NCBI GenBank assembly: GCA_009617715.1
Contig: VTFK01000024.1
Location: 806,001-870,000, forward strand
From: Plectrocnemia conspersa
Taxonomy: Eukaryota; Arthropoda; Insecta; Trichoptera; Polycentropodidae
Direction of reading: 5' to 3'
DNA length: 64,000 nt
The stretch's first letter is position 1; each line of letters starts with the position of its first letter. A model generated the notes under the pieces. The model was not told where the DNA came from. It worked only from the letters and a program-made list of their open reading frames with translations, and did no database searches. The position numbers and the translations under genes are program-made. Shown in pieces: positions 1-10,359 of the stretch.

Positions 1-2
1 TA

Positions 3-74
3 TCCTCGGTAGTATAGTGGTAAGTATCCCCGCCTGTCACGCGGGAGACCGGGGTTCGATTCCCCGCCGTGGAG
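3..74 (+). tRNA. tRNA-Asp (anticodon GTC)
   Basis: The anticodon loop reads CTGTCAC inside the stem CCCGC/GCGGG, giving anticodon GTC (Asp). The D arm, and the T arm with the B-box GGGTTCGATTCCCC, match the conserved eukaryotic tRNA-Asp. The acceptor stem TCCTCGG pairs with CCGTGGA with one T:T mismatch, and the discriminator is G. A long T run (79-94) follows and would terminate pol III. The stem mismatch and a slightly altered D loop leave open that it is a recently decayed copy, but all core elements are present. Confidence 0.9.
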
Positions 75-308
75 TATTTTTTTTTTTTTTTTTTAATTGT
101 AAAATATATTTAAAATATAAAATATTATATTATGTTGGGTATATTTGGCATGAATATTTTTCTTGCTAATTGAATATATTGACGTATTAAATTGTACTAT
201 GTATTATTAGAGTTTTTATCATAAATTTATAAATTCAACTATTTTATAATAAACAGTTCCAAATTTCTGGTAGCGGATTTATTTGTACTAAAGAATTATT
301 TGTACTAA

Positions 309-356
309 AAACTGATCCAAGTGGTATAAGTCTGTTAAAACTGATCCAGGTGGTAT
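309..356 (+). repeat. Short direct duplication
   Basis: A 19-nt word beginning AAACTGATCCA and ending GTGGTAT occurs twice, about 29 bp apart, with a single A/G difference. A shorter TTTGTACTAAA duplication lies just before it. This is a small local tandem duplication with no gene nearby. Confidence 0.7.
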
Positions 357-539
357 TTATAGAGCAAAGCTCTTGACAAATGAAAGTCTAAAATGAGCCC
401 ACAAAAAATATATATAAATAAAAATGAAATTGTTAATAAAATTACAATTTTTTATTATGTTTTATCGTGGCTTTTACTTTATCTCTAAATAAAAGTGATA
501 AAATGATAAGGAAATATACGACAAATAAGTTTCATAAAA

Positions 540-1250
540 AAAGTAATATATTTTGTTAAAAAATTGAGCATTTTTTCGAAAGCAATAAAAGGCATTTACT
601 TATCAATTTTAATAAAATTCAAGGAATAAGCCATACACAAAAATTTAGTATCTGGAAAAAATCTTACGTTTCTCAATAATTCAAGGCATTTTATGTTATG
701 TATTATAGTAGCAAATCTATTTACTGACGATGAAATTTTTAATGTATGTTTTGAAAACGTTGCAAAAAAATAATCTGTCTCAAAAACTTATAGATAATAG
801 GTCTTATTTCACAACTTTATATTAGAGCACTGATGTTACAGATACGGTACAACGAATTTAATATTACTGAAGAACTGACTTTCCTAGTTTTCTTAAGGAG
901 CAAGATTTTCACAGAATTGTGTAATGCAGAAAAAGCAACATTAGCATGATTTTGCTTGACAATCATATGTTTTATATAGTGTCTTATAAAGAAAATACTA
1001 GCGAAAATAATTAAAAAAGATGCAAAAATGATCGATAAATTAAATTTCATAAAGTTTCAATATATTCTAAACCAATAAAGCGACAAAAAATCGACAATAT
1101 TATAAACGTCATCATTACCAAAATAAATTTAATTAAAATAAAAATGATTAAATCCGCATTAATTTAAAGTTTCTGAATTTTCTGGAAATTTAAACATAGT
1201 TTATGATTTAACCACTTTACTCCAGTAAAGTGGTTAAATCATAAACAGCG
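540..1250 (+). repeat. Dispersed repeat family C, copy 1
   Basis: This stretch aligns in order with 13150-13860. Shared blocks include GTTACAGATACG, a GAACTGACTTTCCTAG-like block, TTGCTTGACAATCATATG, GTTTCTGAATTTTCTGGAAA and AGTAAAGTGGTTAA. Both copies are diverged and no intact reading frame survives. A 77-codon minus-strand frame (817-1050) in this copy has weak similarity to a broken minus-strand frame in the other copy, so an old coding element is possible. I cannot name the family. Confidence 0.6.
1199..1246. repeat. Perfect 23-bp inverted repeat, 2-nt loop
   Basis: The left arm (1199-1221) and right arm (1224-1246) are exact reverse complements around the dinucleotide CC. The palindrome sits at the end of repeat family C. 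The other copy keeps only the right half recognisably (AGTAAAGTGGTTAA near 13830). Confidence 0.95.
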
Positions 1251-1439
1251 ATATAAAAATAACAGTGGTTGTAAATTTCTTGAAAATATTTGAAAAAAAA
1301 TTATATAATAAAAATGCTTTTCAAAATTTCTCGATAAATCAGAAAATTCTGGATAAAATAAATAATAGTCTTGTGGAGTCTTATTCTTGAAACTTGCAGT
1401 AATTTACCTTAACCAAAAAAAAATTATTCGTATTAATTA

Positions 1440-2120
1440 GACAATGGAACGTAAAGGATGGGACCACACAAAAGCCCTCGTTACGACTAGAAAAATGGTT
1501 TCACATAAATAACACGCAAAGATTCTCCAGTGCATTGACAGAATATTTCTTCATTCCAAAACAGTCACGGGAAATTATATATCATCAAAAGACAAAAAGC
1601 ATCGTAGGGCTACAATATTCCCGTTGCACAATTCAACCTCGGAGATATCCATCAAGCAAATGTAACTTTCTAAAGGCGTATATATATTTTGTAGTTCTAG
1701 AAAGTGTAACGATTGGTTGGATGATCTCTGCATGATTGTGATTCATCAGCAAGCTTTGCAGCCTTGAATACTTGAGACTGGTCTCCAACGAGGAGGGCAG
1801 ATCGCCGGCAGATTCCAAGACACTGCCCGCCCGCACGTCATGGACGCTCACATCCTGAGCATTCACCATACGAGCACCACAGCAGAGAGGGATCAACCTC
1901 CGCTATACTGTTGTTGCCACACTAACCATAACTTTAAGGATCTTCCACTGAAATCATCCCTCCACCAGTTTTTCCACCATCGGAGAATAACAATCCGCCC
2001 ATAAATAGTAACTCAATATATGTAACATAATCTAATAAAATTGTTGCTAGTTTCCAACTGCGTCTTTCTGGCTGCGAAGTCACACCCTACAGGGTTAAAA
2101 GACACAAAAGTCTATACTGA
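1440..2120. other. Anonymous GC-balanced block
   Basis: This stretch is clearly less AT-rich than its surroundings, with a richer core at 1780-1910. Reading frames in both directions are short (at most 87 codons) and unlike any protein I recognise. It could be a decayed mobile element or a conserved noncoding block; I see no terminal repeats. Confidence 0.3.
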
Positions 2121-2489
2121 CTTAACCTGCTTTACTGAACCTATTTTTCATCGCTAGAGCTGAGAAATTTAATATGAAACTTCCTACGAATTAGAAGAAT
2201 AAATTTAATTCTTAATTGCTGTAGCAGCTAAGTACGAGCATTCGTAAACGACTTGAAACAGTAGTGGCAGTAATGCTTAGTGCTCAATCATAATTTAAAG
2301 CTACCGCATAAAAATACAAAGTGAACGTGTGATTAGATAGCAATAGATATACCTCTTGCACATTTACAATAGCATTGATCCACTATGTTATAAAATATTG
2401 GAGTTCCATAAAAGCAAAAATATAAATTTCAAATAAACATGAAATTGATCTCTAGGCGCACGTCCTGCAATTGTTTTGACTAGTCATCA

Positions 2490-2845
2490 CGTAAAATTAA
2501 CGTACATATGTAGTACGCGGTACGTAAATCGAAACCCGATTCGTGAGTGTCGGAGTGTAGAAGGGTGATTGTCTGCTTTGGCCACAAACACCGACGCAAA
2601 GTTGGGTCTTCCGGCGGCGAGGTCGGGCCGAATCAATGGCTGGGGCCCCCCGGCCCCGGGACACCGCGAAACCCGGTGCCAGCCGCAGGGCGCCCGCCCC
2701 CTGGGGGGCTCCCGCATTAAAGGTGTACGCAAAACCAAGCACCATGTGTTTATTTGATGTATCGCCGCACCGAAATACACTCCGAAGCCACCGAAGACTT
2801 TGCGCGTTCGCACCGATCGACTGGAAATCGAATGGGTAATTCGGT
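2490..2845. other. GC- and CpG-rich island
   Basis: A sharply bounded GC-rich block with its peak at 2600-2710, a run of C/G-rich words, in an otherwise AT-rich region. Overlapping frames of 62-108 codons exist on both strands, as expected from GC-rich DNA with few stops, and none resembles a known protein. Candidate regulatory element or promoter; unproven. Confidence 0.35.
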
Positions 2846-3229
2846 CATTTTTATATATATGTATTGATGTATGTGAAACGTCTTTGTGGGTGGGATGACG
2901 TTAAGACGAAGTTTTGTTACTCAGACATTCTATCGATATTAACCGTCGTATAAATCTAGTTAGAATGTATCAATTAAAAATATGGGTGCTCGGATTTTTC
3001 CGGACACGCATTTTACAGACAGATTTTTGCGAACACTGATTATATCCAACATAGATTACTCCATCTTTTTTTTAATAATATATAGCATTAAAAACAAAAT
3101 TAAGTATAAACAATATATAATTTAAAAATTAAACACACATACGAATAATATTTTTTTAACATAGAATGTTATGGATCTGTATCAAGATTTAAAAGGAGAT
3201 TTTCCACGCTTTTTCTTAACATGCGTTTT

Positions 3230-3690
3230 CCAGCGGAGACGCGCATTTAATTTTGAGATGTACATATGTATGTATTTTAGGTATAAATTCCTTCAGTCCT
3301 TTTTATACATACAAAAATTAAAAGGAGCGGAACATTGCCTTCAAAAGCAACTACTTTCTAGGTAGTACTTTCACAATAAGCATTATTGTTCAAAGGGACT
3401 TATTGCAGTTTTTGACGCGACTCCGTTTGTGTTAAATTTGTTTGCAAATTATTGTTACTTTATAAATTTTTGAACGTTTAAGAAATATTAGACATGAAAG
3501 GAAATATTCAACGAATGTAAATTAGTAGCAGTAAATTTATGTATTTCATCTGAATTTTCAAATCAAATACCAAAGGAAGAAGCAAAGAAATTACGAAAAA
3601 TCAACAACAACACGAGTTTAATTATATAAACTTAATGATTTTATAAATTGTATAATTGGTAATTTGACAATTTATCGATTAAACTCTAGT
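3230..3690 (+). repeat. Dispersed repeat family B, copy 1
   Basis: Collinear with 15690-16140 and 45205-45535. Shared words include TTTATACATACAA, AAAGGAGCGGAACA, GGAAATATTCAACGAATG, AATTAGTAGCAGTAAATTTA and CGAAAAATCAACAACA. No coding frame is conserved, which suggests a nonautonomous element. This copy keeps the middle section that copy 3 lacks. Confidence 0.75.
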
Positions 3691-3765
3691 GTAATTGAAC
3701 TCTTTGTGTCCCCTATCCGCTTCGGACGATTGAAGTTAAATAATTTCAGTCTGAAGTTCATTGCG
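3665..3765 (+). repeat. Inverted-copy partner of 5930-6035
   Basis: The block containing TTGAACTCTTTGTGTCC and CGCTT(C/T)GGACGATTGA recurs in reverse complement at 5930-6035, about 2.2 kb away, with the order of words preserved across roughly 90 bp. It directly follows repeat B copy 1. Confidence 0.75.
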
Positions 3766-4059
3766 TTTGTGCAAGAGTCCATTGGCATTCCAAGCCATTA
3801 TTGTTTGATTATTCATGACTGATTTTTTATTAATGACTGAATTTCTGCTCTGAAGTGGGACGATTTTAGCTGGTTTATGTTGTTATATTGTTTTTTCATA
3901 ATATATTGCTTATATAATGTCTATATAATATGAAAAAAATATGCAATAATCGTGAAATAATTCATATCTTTTCATCATTTTTATTTTTGTTTTCCTTATA
4001 CTATGCTTCTTAATATATTTTTCTGAGCATATACGTATTAAACTTATAATTTTAATGTA

Positions 4060-4115
4060 TTAAATTGTAACAGCAGAATGAGCTATTTCTTACTCATTCT
4101 GCGGTTACAATTTAA
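4060..4115. repeat. Imperfect inverted repeat (hairpin)
   Basis: Arms TTAAATTGTAAC-x-GCAGAATGAG and CTCATTCTGC-x-GTTACAATTTAA pair, with one internal mismatch, around a 10-nt loop. The ends are TTAA, so it may be a tiny foldback element inserted at TTAA. Confidence 0.9.
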
Positions 4116-4819
4116 AAAATTGAAGAAAATATTTAAATATATCAAGATCAACTTTTATATTGTCAAATTTTTAAGTAACAAATGTAGCAAACAATATAAA
4201 TTCAATCCAATGCATCAATATTTTTACTTCGTGAAAAAACGTTTTTCAAAATAAACATTGTTGGTATTTTAATTATTTTTATAACATTTTCAACTAGGTG
4301 ACATCTATAAAACAGAGAATTAAATGTTAAATGAATATTGATTACGACTTTTTGACGGCGAACTCCATGAAAATGAGTGGAAAAATTCAGATGTGATCAA
4401 CAAATAAAAATTGCTGTGTACACAGATTTAATGCAGGCGAAATTTTTCCCCTCTGATTTGTGCATTGTTATTTACTGACAAAATCATTCGCAAATATGCG
4501 AATAACTTTGTCAGTGCACGAATTCAACAATGCACGAATTCAAATGCTTACTACATTTTTTTTTATATATAATATAAAAAATATATTTTTGTCTGAAATA
4601 ATCGGTGTCTGAAAAAAATACTGTCCAGAAAAATCAGTGTTATAATACAATAAATAAATAAGTAACTATTTTGTGGATTTAATTTTTGTATATTATATAT
4701 ATATATTTAAATAGGTAAATAAGTTTTAAAATTGTTTATGCCCAAGTAGTATTGATTTGAAAGATTTGAATGCAAAATAATTATATATGTATTATTATGT
4801 TAATGCAGGTATTTATCAC

Positions 4820-4993
4820 GATTAGAACTAACAATTCGATGTTTCGACAGTGATGCACCTACCATAGTCACAAATTATCAGAATGTTTTTTTTTCGCAAA
4901 ATTCATTGGTTTTGAATTCTCAGACACAAATCTGAGAATTTGTGACCATGGAAGGTGCATCACTGCCGAAATACTAAATTGTAAGTTTTAATC
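4820..4993. repeat. Long inverted repeat of about 174 bp, MITE-like
   Basis: The two ends pair over roughly 60 nt each. The best-conserved section is CAGTGATGCACCT near the left end and its complement AGGTGCATCACTG near the right. Flanking words ACAATT/AATTGT and GATTAGAACT/AGTTTTAATC extend the pairing outward. The loop is AT-rich and noncoding. This is the form expected of a foldback or MITE element; a target duplication could not be defined. Confidence 0.8.
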
Positions 4994-5004
4994 TTAAAGT
5001 CTCT

Positions 5005-5055
5005 CGGAATTCAAACAATATAGTCTAGTCACTAGACTATATTGTTTGAATTCCG
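5005..5055. repeat. Perfect 25-bp palindrome, 1-nt loop
   Basis: Arms 5005-5029 and 5031-5055 are exact reverse complements around a single C at 5030. The centre reads CTAGT-C-ACTAG. There is no mismatch in 25 pairs. Confidence 0.97.
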
Positions 5056-5056
5056 A

Positions 5057-5083
5057 ACAATTCACTAGACTCTAGTGAATTGT
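5057..5083. repeat. Perfect 13-bp palindrome, 1-nt loop
   Basis: Arms 5057-5069 and 5071-5083 are exact reverse complements around a single C. It starts one base after the preceding 51-nt palindrome and has a similar centre (CTAGA-C-TCTAG). Confidence 0.97.
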
Positions 5084-5117
5084 CTTCTCATTTTATTTTG
5101 TAAATCGTACATAATGA

Positions 5118-5290
5118 CATATATAGCAATTAAAATAAATATTACTGATTTACAGACTTTGATATCAATCTGGTGTCTCTCTTTTTTCTTAGTAGATGTT
5201 GATTGTATTTATTTCGTTTTAACGCAATAGGCTTACGCCTGTCATGTTGCAACGGAAAATCTACAATAAATAAAATGAGAGATTATCTTT
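5118..5290 (+). repeat. Direct repeat family D, copy 1
   Basis: Similar in order to 6655-6800: ATTAAAATAAAT(A/G)TTAC, ATTTACA-ACTTT, GATTGTATTT, TTTACGCCTG/CTTACGCCTG and CAACGGAAAAT. The two copies have the same orientation and are about 1.5 kb apart. Noncoding. Confidence 0.65.
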
Positions 5291-5883
5291 ATTAGATAAA
5301 TCATTTTATAATTAGATTATTAAAATGATACGAATCATTTTAAAGGAACGCGTTTTTCTATAATATGTATATATTATAGCCAAAAAGTTGTTCCATTCTC
5401 ATTCCAGAATTTGTCACCGTTAAATTACGCTATTAATAAAAATAACTACAAGGTTACTCTTACAATAATTTATAAAATATGACTCAAATATTGTTGTAAG
5501 AGCAGTATTATAAAAATATACTTATGATCCTTAATTAAAAAAATTGCCGATCAAGTTTTCATAAGAGAAATCTTCTATCTATGAGAATCTAGAAAATCTA
5601 TGTTAGTATAACTATAACTTTATGTATTGAATTACTAAAAGTTGGTTCTATATGTGTTATTACAATAAGATTTATTTTGATTTATTATACCAATAAGCGG
5701 CCATACTCTTTTTATAAAAAATATGCATTTCACATGCATGATTTTGAATCGTTGCAATTGCAATTACAAATGTCAACTTTTTTTTAAATGTCATATACGT
5801 TACGGATACACCGGGATTTATCCCGCTTTGTCCTGGCGACTAATTGAAATGTCTCCACCTGTCGCCGGGGCATATTATACCAT

Positions 5884-5900
5884 TCTCTCTCTCTCTCTCT
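5884..5900 (+). repeat. Short (CT)n microsatellite
   Basis: A run of CT dinucleotides of about 17 nt, followed by TATATG. Confidence 0.9.
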
Positions 5901-5929
5901 ATATGCGGACATCCGCTTTTTGACGTTTT

Positions 5930-6035
5930 CCGTTCAGCTTCCCGCTGAGGGTTATTTAACGTCAATCGTCCAAAGCGGAGAGAGGACACAAAGAGTTCAA
6001 TTCCACTAGAGTCCAATCGATAAATTGCTCTACGC
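5930..6035 (-). repeat. Inverted-copy partner of 3665-3765
   Basis: Reverse complement of the block at 3665-3765; it keeps GGACACAAAGAGTTCAA and CAATCGTCCAAAGCGG. This copy is the more GC-rich of the two and sits in a small GC-balanced patch (5810-6150). Confidence 0.75.
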
Positions 6036-6654
6036 GTGTAAACCGACCTTAATGACGCGCCTTCACGCAAGAGTGGTAAAACGATCTCGGGTTGAAAACA
6101 CACGAAAGAAAAGTGGCCTAAGCTAAACGTCAGTCTAGGGACTGACAAGCTTTAAAGTTGTTTGCGAAACTTTTCGACATTGCTGAAATAAAGATATATA
6201 CATAAGTATAAGCGATTCAACTAACATAGATGATATTGAAATATATTTATGAGATTTCTACGGACTACCAAGACAAAAAAATATTACTATTTTATTTTTA
6301 AATAAAACAAGTATATTTTTATTACAAGAATTAAAAATTATTTATAATGATCAACATTTTTTTCTGTAAATGATACCTTTTAGTCAAACAATCAAGATGA
6401 ATTAGACAAATATGTCGGTGACTAATATCTATGGTTTTTGGATTTGAATCTCATTTGAATGCTATTGCTTTTCTATCGTATCTGGGAGATCAAAGTCATT
6501 GATTCTTATATTATATACTTATAATTTCTATCCATCATTGCAGATTGCTTTTTCATATTTTTATTCTAATTTCATGGATAAAAATCTTAATAAACAATTA
6601 AGCTAGGGCATGCATCGTACGGTATTGATTATAAGCTGTATTAATAGTTTATAA

Positions 6655-6800
6655 TATTGATTAAAATAAATGTTACTTATTTACATACTTTAATTTCTGT
6701 CAGTTGTTCCACGATTGTATTTTTCAAGCATTAATGCATAAGTTTACGCCTGAAAATGCTTCAACGGAAAATTCGCAATTAATTAGTATAAAAATGCCTC
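6655..6800 (+). repeat. Direct repeat family D, copy 2
   Basis: Second copy of the repeat at 5118-5290, marked by TTTACGCCTG followed by CAACGGAAAATTCGCAA. Confidence 0.65.
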
Positions 6801-7194
6801 TTGAAAACATATTAAAAAAATATATTTCTTTATTATTGATTTTTAATTGTATTAATAAATTATAAGTATCATCGCTCATTAAAAGCAGTAAATCAAAAAT
6901 CATTTTTTACGAAGTATAAAACATAATCCGCAAAAAACATAAGGATGTTTATTGGTATCTTTAATATTAATTAAGAAAAATATTTGCTTAAGCAAAAAAA
7001 ATTATCGTACAGTGAGCTCTGTTATCATGAAATTTTCCATAGTGTCCTTAAACTATATATCAGAATTTTAACTAACCCATAACATAACGATATACACTAT
7101 GAACATAAACGGGTAACTATACAATAAAAGTTACCTTATCGATATCCAAAAAAAATAATCGGTATCGGTATTTTTAAAACGCTTTTCCGACTAC

Positions 7195-7450
7195 GTTCGA
7201 TTGCAATAGCCACCCCCCGTAGAGTTACAATTCAGGGGTTGGGTTTCGCGCCGAGGGTGGTTGGGTGGTTTTTCGACCGCCGACCGATGGATTTAATTGT
7301 GTTTTTAAGCCCCCGCGTGTGTCTCGTAAAAGTGTACTTATCAATATAAAATGGCGGCCTGTTCCGCCGGAAACGGCAATCAAGGACGCGGCCGCGCAAA
7401 TGAAAACGGTATACCGCGGGACGAAACGATACCCGCTGCCGTTTCATTAC
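7195..7450. other. GC-rich island
   Basis: A GC- and CpG-rich block with words such as GGACGCGGCCGCGC, flanked on both sides by AT-rich DNA. A 117-codon plus-strand frame (7265-7618) and an overlapping minus-strand frame run through it, but their composition changes abruptly at the island edge and they resemble no protein known to me. Candidate regulatory element. Confidence 0.35.
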
Positions 7451-7921
7451 TCTTTATACCCCTGTGTTTGTATCATATACTGTATTGTAAACATATTTTG
7501 TATTTATTTATATGTATATAAAATAAATATAATAAGGGAGTTGAGTTTATCTTACTATTTAGAGAAGGGATTGACTATTTTTTTGCGGCTTTCTTTATTA
7601 TGTTGCATATTTATCTGATGCATATATTTATCTTTATTACTCTCTATGAAATACACTAAACTCTTTATTAAAAAAGTGACAATACCATAAATGAATGACA
7701 TGTTAAAAAACACTATGAAAACCTAGTTTGTGATGATCTAGCGGAACTATAAATATAAATATGCGATAGTTATTTAAAACCTTAGATTTTATGTAAGATT
7801 AGAATCCATGTCTCTTAGATGCTTATAATTGAATAACACTAATTAAAGCATGCAAATTTAAAGATGCTGATAATGTAAATAAAAATAGTTTTACTTTCAA
7901 TTTTTTAAAAACAAACATAAA

Positions 7922-7966
7922 CCTCTCGGGTGAAAGCCGAGTGTATTAGCCACTAGACCATATGGG
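7922..7966 (-). pseudogene. Truncated tRNA-Glu (TTC) relic
   Basis: On the minus strand this is the 5' two thirds of the tRNA-Glu found at 8345: acceptor 5' strand, D arm and anticodon arm with TTC. It stops before the variable loop and lacks the whole T arm and 3' acceptor strand. Two substitutions fall in the D-stem/anticodon junction. Its 5' flank also resembles that of the intact copies, so it is a decayed member of the duplicated tRNA-Glu unit. Confidence 0.85.
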
Positions 7967-8344
7967 ATTAAAAATCACAAAGTAAGTTAAGTGAGTCATT
8001 TTGATTACCATGTTCGGACCATTGTTCAAATACACATACAATAAATGTTATAAAACTGATTATACTAGATATGTAGTCTATATGAATTATGGCATAATAG
8101 ACTCATGTTGATTGCATATAAATATTTTTATATAAATTATCAGTTGTAATATCAATTATTATATATTCAGATTTTGACTTTCTTTTGTGTTCAATATTAC
8201 GTCTTTTTCGTAAGAAAATCTTGAAAAATGTGATCAGAAAAGGTATTATTGTTATTGTGTTTAATTATTACACCTGTATTTGAACAAGTGTGTTTAAGCA
8301 TGTTTATCAAAACCACTCGAAAAAATATCTTTCTTGCCTCATAA

Positions 8345-8416
8345 TCCCATATGGTCTAGTGGCTAGGATACTCGGCTTTCACCCGAGAGGCTCGGGTTCG
8401 ATTCCCGGTATGGGAA
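8345..8416 (+). tRNA. tRNA-Glu (anticodon TTC)
   Basis: A complete cloverleaf: acceptor TCCCATA pairs with TATGGGA, the D arm is normal, the anticodon loop CTTTCAC contains TTC, and the T arm has the B-box GGTTCGATTCC. The discriminator is A. Identical in the mature body to the copies at 19037-19108 and 19636-19707 apart from the discriminator base. A conserved motif (CAAGTGT followed by TTTA and a TTTAT block) lies about 60-70 bp upstream, as in the other copies. Confidence 0.95.
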
Positions 8417-8639
8417 AATTATTTTGAAAGTTTCTTATTAGCAAAACTAAAACAATATTGTATTAGAGCACCTACTTAATTTAAGCTAAGTAATCTAATA
8501 TAGATTTTTATATATTTAAACTAGTATCTTACCCGTTGAAAAATCCACTGAGAGTGAATCAAATATAAAAAATCGTATCACTAGCATCTAAGCATATTTT
8601 TTATATCTATTTATTGCTATTGTAATATTAATATTTATT

Positions 8640-8730
8640 TAGTTAAGGCGTTTGTGTTCAGCATCTAAATGTCAATATTTAGGCCGATGGGAAATTTCTC
8701 CATGTGCCAACCGATCTAAACGAAATATTT
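8640..8730 (+). repeat. Downstream block of tRNA-Glu duplication, copy 1
   Basis: The block around AATGTCAATATTTAGG and GATGGGAAATTTCTC matches 19900-19990. It lies 324 bp from the tRNA start here and 293 bp there, showing that more than the tRNA itself was duplicated. Confidence 0.7.
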
Positions 8731-8869
8731 ATATTTAGTATTTATTATAGAGAATTACTTTTTGCTAATTTCTATACAAAAATGGCAAATAGAGAATTTG
8801 CTAAAAAGTTTTTTTTGTAAAAGCCTTTTTTGTTAAAAATTAAATTTGTACGGATATATAACACCTGCA

Positions 8870-10125
8870 TTTTTTATATCTCTGTATTAGAAAGGGCGTT
8901 TTTTGAAAGACACTGCATGTTTTTTGAAAGACTTATTTATAAAATATTTGTTACTATTATCCTAACCACTTAAATCAACCTTATATTTGCTTTGGGAATC
9001 TAAGAAACCACTCAGCGTGGAAATCAACAGATTGAAAAAATGTATGGGGGCTTTTCAAAAAGTTACGCCATAATATTTGTCAGACGATGTACTCAAATCT
9101 CGTTTTTTCAATAATCCAAAAAGGTTTTTTATCTTGTTTGCAACAAAAAACTGTAAAATAGCAACAACTGTTATTGATAATTTTCTCTACGATTCGGGTA
9201 TAAATATGGGAGTCCGAAATTTCTTCGTAACTCGATGCTATGTAATCAATCGAAGTAGATCGTTCCGTTCTGGTCTATAAAAACTGCATTTTTTATACCG
9301 TGAGTCCGTGCCAGATGTATGAAAATATGCATGTTTTTTTGAAAGTTTTTATTATAAATATTTTTTTACGATTTTCCTAACCACTTTAATCATCCTTATA
9401 TTTGCTTTGATAATCTAATAATTACAATCAGATAAAAAGAAACTGCTCTACGAGGGAATTAACAGATTAAAAAAATGTATGGGGGCTTTCCAAAGAGTTA
9501 CGCCCTAATATTTGTCTGACGAAAACTCAAATTTCCTCTTTTCAATAATCCAAAAAGGTTTTTATAATGTTTTAAATTAAAAATGTAAAGTAGCAACAGT
9601 TGTTATCGACAATTTTCTCTAAGATTTGGGTATAAATACGGCAGCTCGAAATCCCTTCATAGCTCGATGCTATGTAATTAATCAAAGTAAATCGATATGT
9701 TCTGATCTATAACAACTGCATTTTTTATACTATGAGTCCGTGTCAGATGTTTGAAAATATGCATGCATTTTTGAAAGTTTTTTTTATAAATATTTTTTTA
9801 CGATTTTATTAACGACTTTTATCACCCATTTATTTGCTTTGGTAATCTAAGAACTACAATTAGATAAAAATAAATTGCTCTGAAATAAATCAGCAGATTG
9901 CAAAAATGTATGGGGCTTACAAAGAGTTACGCCATAATATTTGTCTGGCATCAAACTCAAATCTCGTGCTTTCAATAATCCAAAAATTGACATTTTTTTT
10001 CTACGATTCGAGTAAAAATACGGGAATTCGAAAAAAGACTCGGAGTTCTATAATCCATCGAAATAGATCAATCTGTTCTGGTCTATAAAAACTGCATTTT
10101 ATATACCGCTGCATTAGAAATCTTA
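8870..10125 (+). repeat. Tandem array of repeat family A (about 433-bp unit, three copies plus a partial)
   Basis: The landmark TGTATGGGG recurs at 9041, 9476 and 9907 (spacings 435 and 431). Each unit contains in order TTTGCTTTG-AATCTAA, the TGTATGGGG word, GTTACGCC-TAATATTTGTC, TTCAATAATCCAAAAA, TACGATTCGGGTATAAAT and CTGCATTTTTTATA. The stretch at 8870-8960 is the tail of an earlier unit and the third copy is internally shortened. Two 60-67-codon frames inside are not conserved between units. Function unknown; one inverted copy lies at 30290-30720. Confidence 0.9.
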
Positions 10126-10359
10126 AATTTCAAATACAAAAAAAAAAAATATTTTTTTTGCTTATTATCACTATAGACTATTGTATATTATAGTTTATTC
10201 TATTTTTTGTATTGTGCTTATTGAATCAAATTCATATGAATAGTCTCAATCAATGTCGCTTCCTATGAAAGGAAATAATTGTGTCTACTTGAGTACTACC
10301 AGTCATCATTTAAATTGGCGTGAATTAAAAAAGGTATATCGAACTTTTGTCGCCCCCTA

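Noticed and set aside
817..1050. 77-codon hydrophobic frame as a membrane protein or receptor fragment
   Set aside because: Only a broken relative exists in the second copy of the repeat; residue mix is typical of AT-rich DNA.
2487..2839. 108-codon minus-strand and 62-67-codon plus-strand frames
   Set aside because: Incidental frames of the GC-rich island; no recognisable domain or splice context.
5005..5083. Intrinsic terminator of bacterial type
   Set aside because: Arms are AT-rich, no U-tract follows, and the context is a eukaryotic genome.
9077..10088. Short frames in each unit of repeat A as a small protein family
   Set aside because: Start, length and residues are not kept between units, and one unit lacks the frame altogether.
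8870..10125. CRISPR-like array
   Set aside because: Units are over 400 bp, diverged throughout and have no short identical repeats with unique spacers; the genome is clearly eukaryotic.
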